A stretch of 10,409 nucleotides of DNA from Betaproteobacteria bacterium (GTDB lineage Bacteria; Pseudomonadota; Gammaproteobacteria; Burkholderiales; Sulfuriferulaceae): contig DMQT01000067.1 of assembly GCA_003455595.1 (NCBI GenBank), forward strand, positions 12,072 to 22,480, written 5' to 3'. This document shows positions 6,890-10,409 of the stretch, piece after piece (the first letter of the stretch is position 1; the number at the start of each line of letters is the position of its first letter). Both the position numbers and the translations under genes were made by a program. Under the pieces are notes generated by a model. That model worked only from the letters and a program-made list of their open reading frames with translations. It ran no database searches and was not told where the DNA came from.

Positions 6890-8128
6890 ATGAATCCCGA
6901 ATCTCCACAACCATCCGCCACGCTGGGCGAAAACTGCGAGCCGCTCATTGGTCTGGCCACTTTAATGCGGATGGCTTTTTCCGGCGCCGATCTGGGCCCG
7001 CTGGGCACGCGTTTGCTGAAGCGCGCAGAAACGCATCCGCACGATGCCAATACCTTGCTGGACCTGTCGACAATCCTGCAGCTCAAGGGCAATCGCGCCG
7101 CAGCGCTCGCCGTACAGTCTCAGGCGCTGGAGATGCAACAGCTGTATCACATGCCGGCAGCGAAGGATGCGACAGCTATCCGTCTGCTTGCCATCATGGG
7201 CCCGGGCGATTTGATGGCCAATACGCCGCTGGAATTTCTGGTGGAAGGCAGCGATATCGCACTCGATATGCTGTATGTGGCGCCGCACCTGCCCTTCCCT
7301 GCGGCCTTGCCGGAACACGACGTGGCGTTCGTCGCCGTCGGCGAATCCGATCAGAATCGCACACTGCTGCACTATGTTGCCGATCTGGTGCAGGGCTGGC
7401 CGCGTCCGCTGCTGAATGCGCCGGCGCAAATCGCAGGCGTGTCGCGCGACGGCGCCTGCGCGCTGCTGGCCTCCGCACCGGGGGTAGTCATGCCGACCAC
7501 GGTGCGCATCGACCGGCAAGCCCTGGAGCATGTCGGTCGCGGACAGCAAGCGATTGCCGACATCCTTGAAGACGGCGATTTCCCGATCATCGTGCGTCCG
7601 GTGGACTCGCATGCCGGACAAGGACTGGACAAACTCGATTCGCCGGCAGCGATTACCAGCTATCTGCAGGCGCAGCCGGCGAGCACCTTTTATGTATCCC
7701 GATTCGTCGATTATCGCGGCGCGGACGGCCTGTTCAGAAAGTGTCGCATTGTCCTCATCGGCGGCCGTCCGTATGTCTGCCATATGGCAATATCCGAACA
7801 CTGGATGATTCATTATCTGAATGCCGGCATGACCGAAAGCGCGGAAAAACGCGCCGAGGAAGCCCGCTTCATGGCCAGCTTCGACGACGATTTCGCGCGT
7901 CGGCATGCAGCTGCCTTACGCGCTATCCACGAACGTATGGGCCTTGATTACCTTGGCATTGATTGCGGTGAAACGCCCACCGGCGAATTGCTGATTTTCG
8001 AGGTGGACAGCAACATGATCGTCCACGCGCTGGATCCGGTCGACCTGTTCCCCTACAAACAGCCGCAGATGCGTAAAGTGTTTGATGCCTTTCGCACGAT
8101 GTTGATTGATGCAGGCTCCCGACCCTGA
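6890..8128 (+). CDS. TPR-like/ATP-grasp fusion protein, probable carboxylate-amine ligase
   Basis: A 412-residue protein. The N-terminal part (about 25-90) is helical with a TPR-like unit (LLKRAETHPHDANTLLDLST then LKGNRAAALAVQSQALEMQ). A middle domain (about 95-215) looks like a pre-ATP-grasp alpha/beta fold. The C-terminal ATP-grasp domain (about 220-400) has the nucleotide-binding strand IIVRPVDSHAGQGLDKL, with Arg236 where Lys is usual. It also has an inner strand RKCRIVLIGGRPYVCHM and the magnesium-binding end LLIFEVDSNM, where Glu371 and Asn375 are the expected ligands. ATP-grasp enzymes activate a carboxylate as an acyl-phosphate and join it to an amine or thiol; the substrates here are unknown. 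The ATG at 6890 has AGGA seven bases upstream. Tight spacing on both sides argues that the ligase acts with the decarboxylase before it and the PLP enzyme after it, perhaps using the amine made by the first. Confidence 0.8.
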   Translation: MNPESPQPSATLGENCEPLIGLATLMRMAFSGADLGPLGTRLLKRAETHPHDANTLLDLSTILQLKGNRAAALAVQSQALEMQQLYHMPAAKDATAIRLLAIMGPGDLMANTPLEFLVEGSDIALDMLYVAPHLPFPAALPEHDVAFVAVGESDQNRTLLHYVADLVQGWPRPLLNAPAQIAGVSRDGACALLASAPGVVMPTTVRIDRQALEHVGRGQQAIADILEDGDFPIIVRPVDSHAGQGLDKLDSPAAITSYLQAQPASTFYVSRFVDYRGADGLFRKCRIVLIGGRPYVCHMAISEHWMIHYLNAGMTESAEKRAEEARFMASFDDDFARRHAAALRAIHERMGLDYLGIDCGETPTGELLIFEVDSNMIVHALDPVDLFPYKQPQMRKVFDAFRTMLIDAGSRP

Positions 8129-8130
8129 TT

Positions 8131-9681
8131 TTGACAGTGAATAATCGCCATGACCGGCTCCAGCTCCCCTCCACGCGACAGCTTCTGGTAGAAGGCGGCG
8201 ATACCCGCATCGCACTGGTGCCGGGACAGATTTTCAACCGGTACGGCTGCACGCCACAGCCCGATCCGGGCCTGCTGGGCTTTGGTTCCGCAACCGCCTC
8301 GGTGATCTCAGAGGCAGGTTTTGCCGCTGCAGATGCGCTGCGCTGCCGCCTCGCGCTCGATGGAGAACCACACGCCATCAGCTACGCTCGCGAACTGAAT
8401 CGGCTGCGTCAGGAACTGGCTCTGCTGTGCGGCACGGATGATCTGCCCGACGTCGATATCGTCTTTGCCGCATCGGGTACGGACCTGCACCTGATTGCTG
8501 CCCAGCTCGTCGGCAACCGCGCTGCGGTGCCGGCGCTTGCGCTGATGGTCAATGCAGAAGAAACCGGTAGCAGTGTCACGGCCGCCCTGTCCGGCCACCA
8601 TTTCAGCGCGCATACCGCACTGGCGGCTACTGTCAGCGTGGGCAGCGCCATCCCCGCCTCGAGTGCAATGGAAGTCGCGGCGGTGCCGATACGCCTGGCT
8701 GATGGCACGCCGCGCCCGCCAGCGGCAGTAGACGCCGAGTTTGAATCCTTGGCGACCCATGCATTGGCGCAAGGGCGGCGCGTGTTGCTGGTACTCGCCG
8801 ACGTTTCCAAAACCGGTCTGATCGCGCCAAGCCTGGCCTGCGTTACCGCGTTGCAGCGGCGCTGGCCGGACGCGCTCGATATTCTGGTGGATGCATGCCA
8901 GTTCCGCCTCGCACCCGCCACCCTGCGCGCCTATCTGACACACCATTTCATGGTCGCCCTGACTGGCTCGAAATTCCTGACCGGCCCGACTTTCTCGGGC
9001 GCGCTGCTTATTCCGACTGCGGCCGCGCAACGCCTGCGCAAGCACCTGCTGCCGGGCGCCTTGCGGGCTTATTCCGCCGCAGCTGATTGGCCGGATAACT
9101 GGGCCACAGCCGGCAGCCTCGATAACGTGACCAATTTCGGGTTGTTGCTGCGCTGGGAAGCCGCCATGGCAGAGTTGCGTGCGTTTCACGCCGTACCGGA
9201 AGCAGCTGTCGCATACTTCCTGCATGCCTTTGCACGCGCCGTTCAGCATCGGTTAACGAACGATCCGGCCTTCGAACTGATCCCGGTTCCACAGATCGAC
9301 CGCCGCCCCTTGGTCCAGGCGACAAGCTGGGATCATATCCCGACGATTTTTCCATTCCTGCTGCATCACCCCGCAACCCGGGCAGGAAACCGGCCATTAA
9401 ACCGGGAAGAAACGGCACAGATCTATCAGCGCCTGCAAACTGACCTGACCGGCCATCCCGGCCTGAACCGCCCCATCGCCGCATTGCGCTACCAATTGGG
9501 GCAACCCGTCACGTTCGGCCAGCGTCATGGCATGGCAGTCAGCGCGTTGCGCCTGTGCGCCAGCGCGCGCCTGGTGGCCGAAGCGACGGCGGGTGGCAAG
9601 GATAACAGCGCAGTGGTCATTGCACGCGCGTTGGCGGCACTGGACAAAACAGCCCTGCTGGTACGCTGCTTGCCAACTTAA
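8131..9681 (+). CDS. Divergent fold-type-I PLP-dependent enzyme, aminotransferase class V-like
   Basis: A protein of about 514-516 residues that I do not recognise as a named enzyme but which carries fold-type-I PLP landmarks. A phosphate-binding loop ASGTDLHL (114-121) is followed by NAEETGSS (141-148) and GHHF (155-158). The cofactor aspartate is in LVDACQFR (Asp254). The probable Schiff-base lysine is Lys281 in LTGSKFLTGPTFSGALLIP, the arrangement seen in class V aminotransferases and cysteine-desulfurase relatives. The ending beyond about residue 400 looks like the small C-terminal domain. Transamination, racemisation, elimination or desulfurisation are all possible. No ATG is available: the frame is closed by a stop at 8107-8109, leaving TTG at 8131 or GTG at 8137. 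Neither has a ribosome binding site, so translation is probably coupled to the ATP-grasp gene ending 2 or 8 bases upstream. It is the last gene of the set. Confidence 0.78.
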   Translation: MTVNNRHDRLQLPSTRQLLVEGGDTRIALVPGQIFNRYGCTPQPDPGLLGFGSATASVISEAGFAAADALRCRLALDGEPHAISYARELNRLRQELALLCGTDDLPDVDIVFAASGTDLHLIAAQLVGNRAAVPALALMVNAEETGSSVTAALSGHHFSAHTALAATVSVGSAIPASSAMEVAAVPIRLADGTPRPPAAVDAEFESLATHALAQGRRVLLVLADVSKTGLIAPSLACVTALQRRWPDALDILVDACQFRLAPATLRAYLTHHFMVALTGSKFLTGPTFSGALLIPTAAAQRLRKHLLPGALRAYSAAADWPDNWATAGSLDNVTNFGLLLRWEAAMAELRAFHAVPEAAVAYFLHAFARAVQHRLTNDPAFELIPVPQIDRRPLVQATSWDHIPTIFPFLLHHPATRAGNRPLNREETAQIYQRLQTDLTGHPGLNRPIAALRYQLGQPVTFGQRHGMAVSALRLCASARLVAEATAGGKDNSAVVIARALAALDKTALLVRCLPT

Positions 9682-9699
9682 GAACGGCGCCCTGTTCTT
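9680..9699. repeat. Short hairpin after the three-gene set
   Basis: AAGAAC (9680-9685) and GTTCTT (9694-9699) pair around GGCGCCCT, directly at the stop codon of the class V-like PLP gene. There is no T tract after it, so it is not a convincing intrinsic terminator. It might block 3' exonucleases or be chance. Confidence 0.3.
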
Positions 9700-9741
9700 G
9701 ATTAAGCAGTCAACTCCGCTGCAAGCCCATACATCTAAACC

Positions 9742-9762
9742 CTGAAATAGCGAATATTTCAG
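9742..9762. repeat. Perfect 8-base inverted repeat upstream of the diguanylate cyclase-like gene
   Basis: CTGAAATA (9742-9749) and TATTTCAG (9755-9762) are exact reverse complements around GCGAA. The AT-rich arms and the position about 90 bases before the next gene suit a regulator-binding dyad. As RNA it would be a hairpin with a GNRA-like loop but no T tract behind it. It lies just upstream of a candidate promoter. Confidence 0.5.
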
Positions 9763-9777
9763 CCACTGCTCGCCTGA

Positions 9778-9807
9778 TTGGCAATGCCTGCAGCCATCTA
9801 ATATAGC
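9778..9807 (+). promoter_or_regulatory. Candidate sigma-70 promoter for the diguanylate cyclase-like gene
   Basis: TTGGCA (9778-9783; five of six to the -35 consensus) is followed after 18 bases by TATAGC (9802-9807; four of six). TAATAT at 9799-9804 is an alternative -10 with a short 15-base spacer. The leader to the ATG at 9849 would be about 35 bases. Plausible position, moderate match. Confidence 0.35.
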
Positions 9808-9848
9808 CACAGTCAGAATTCATTCCGCAAGGCAAACCGAACACACCC

Positions 9849-10409
9849 ATGAAAGACGCGTCTACCCCACCGCATCCGCAGAATCCCGCCGATATTGCCC
9901 GGGAGACTTTCCGTCGTCTGGCGATGCAGCGTACCGCGCCGACACCGGATGCTTATCGCACTGTTTATAATGAAGTTGCGGGCACCCTGGCGGATGTTGA
10001 CGCGCAAACCGTACTCGCCGACTTTGCAAAAAACCTGGCACAGTCGCAGGGTGACGCGGCTGAATTCGGCGTCCGTTTCAATCGCGCCCTGGCGGCTCAC
10101 GACTGGCACGACTATGCAGATGGCCTCACCCAGCTGATTGAAAAACGGCTCAAAAAAACACCCTCGGTCGCCAGCACACCGGTGTATTTGGCCACAGATG
10201 ACAATCAGCAAATCCGATTGCTGCGGGAGTTGCTTACCCGCACCCTCACATTTGGCGTCGCCTCCTTGCTGGTTGACAGCCCGGATCTGGTTGCCGAAGC
10301 CGAATCGCTGGCGGCGGCGATAAAGGATGCGCAAACCGAGGGCGCACTCAACGACGCCGCCAGCCGCCTGAAGAAATTATGCTTCCGCATCGAAATGAAA
10401 AGCGGTGAC
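9849..10409 (+). CDS. Probable diguanylate cyclase, N-terminal part (partial)
   Basis: An open frame of exactly 187 codons from the ATG at 9849 to the window edge, with no stop. The translated segment is helical and begins with ADIARETFRRLAMQRTAPTP followed by DAYRTVYNEVAGT. That wording is typical of the helical N-terminal domain of betaproteobacterial GGDEF diguanylate cyclases; enzymes of this type condense two GTP into cyclic di-GMP, which governs the switch between motility and biofilm. The GGDEF domain itself would lie beyond the edge and is not seen, so the function rests on the N-terminus alone. No membrane segment or signal peptide is visible. There is no strong ribosome binding site; AAGG lies 16 bases upstream. 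The 167-base gap, dyad and possible own promoter suggest it is separate from the preceding three-gene set. The presence of fliA in the same window fits a link to motility but does not prove one. Confidence 0.66.
   Translation, partial: MKDASTPPHPQNPADIARETFRRLAMQRTAPTPDAYRTVYNEVAGTLADVDAQTVLADFAKNLAQSQGDAAEFGVRFNRALAAHDWHDYADGLTQLIEKRLKKTPSVASTPVYLATDDNQQIRLLRELLTRTLTFGVASLLVDSPDLVAEAESLAAAIKDAQTEGALNDAASRLKKLCFRIEMKSGD

Noticed and set aside
6962-7906. 314-codon minus-strand open frame opposite the ATP-grasp gene
   Set aside because: High-GC shadow without a ribosome binding site; the plus strand carries recognisable ATP-grasp motifs.
8150-8191. ATG at 8150 as the start of the third cluster gene
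   Set aside because: It is out of frame with the conserved protein and reaches a stop after about 13 codons.
8308-9249. 313-codon minus-strand open frame opposite the class V-like PLP gene
   Set aside because: Shadow frame; the plus-strand frame has the PLP motifs and fits the operon.
5418-9681. Three-gene set as a recently transferred genomic island
   Set aside because: No integrase, IS element, tRNA or flanking direct repeat is visible, and base composition looks similar to that of mutS.
9680-9699. Hairpin after the three-gene set as an intrinsic terminator
   Set aside because: The stem is only six pairs and no T tract follows. Kept only as a repeat.

Overview
The window looks like chromosomal DNA of a flagellated or formerly flagellated betaproteobacterium, probably in or near the Nitrosomonadales. 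The support is the protein sequences (RlmD, YccA, FliA, MutS, a DUF6231-like protein, and a diguanylate-cyclase-type N-terminus all have a betaproteobacterial character), the high-GC coding regions, and the gene order. This placement is an inference from sequence character, not from a database search. No tRNA, rRNA, CRISPR array, insertion sequence or other mobile element was seen.

Left part (1-2153): the 3' end of rlmD (23S rRNA methyltransferase) converges on yccA (Bax-inhibitor-1 family membrane protein) across a strong, probably bidirectional hairpin terminator. Upstream of yccA on the minus strand is fliA, the flagellar sigma-28 factor, with no other flagellar gene in view. A hairpin followed by eight T residues lies between fliA and yccA. 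It runs straight into the yccA ribosome binding site, so it looks like either the fliA terminator or an attenuator controlling yccA. A 426-base gene-free stretch separates fliA from the divergently transcribed mutS.

Middle (2154-5417): a complete, canonical mutS (862 aa) with the mismatch-reading F-x-E motif, an intact ATPase and a sliding-clamp-binding motif. It converges on a small minus-strand gene for a DUF6231-like, degenerate-methyltransferase protein; the two stop codons share one TTAA. The small gene has a good sigma-70-type promoter and a perfect inverted repeat at its 5' end.

Right part (5418-9681): a tightly spaced plus-strand three-gene set, the most interesting part of the window. 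It encodes (i) a group II PLP-dependent decarboxylase with all key catalytic residues, (ii) a protein joining a TPR-like N-terminus to an ATP-grasp ligase domain, and (iii) a divergent fold-type-I PLP enzyme resembling aminotransferase class V. Gaps are 14 and 2-8 bases. Together they suggest a small pathway that makes an amine from an amino acid, ligates it through an ATP-activated carboxylate, and processes an amino-acid-like substrate with a second PLP enzyme. The product is unknown. After a 167-base gap with a dyad and a possible promoter, the window ends in the N-terminal 187 codons of what is probably a diguanylate cyclase.
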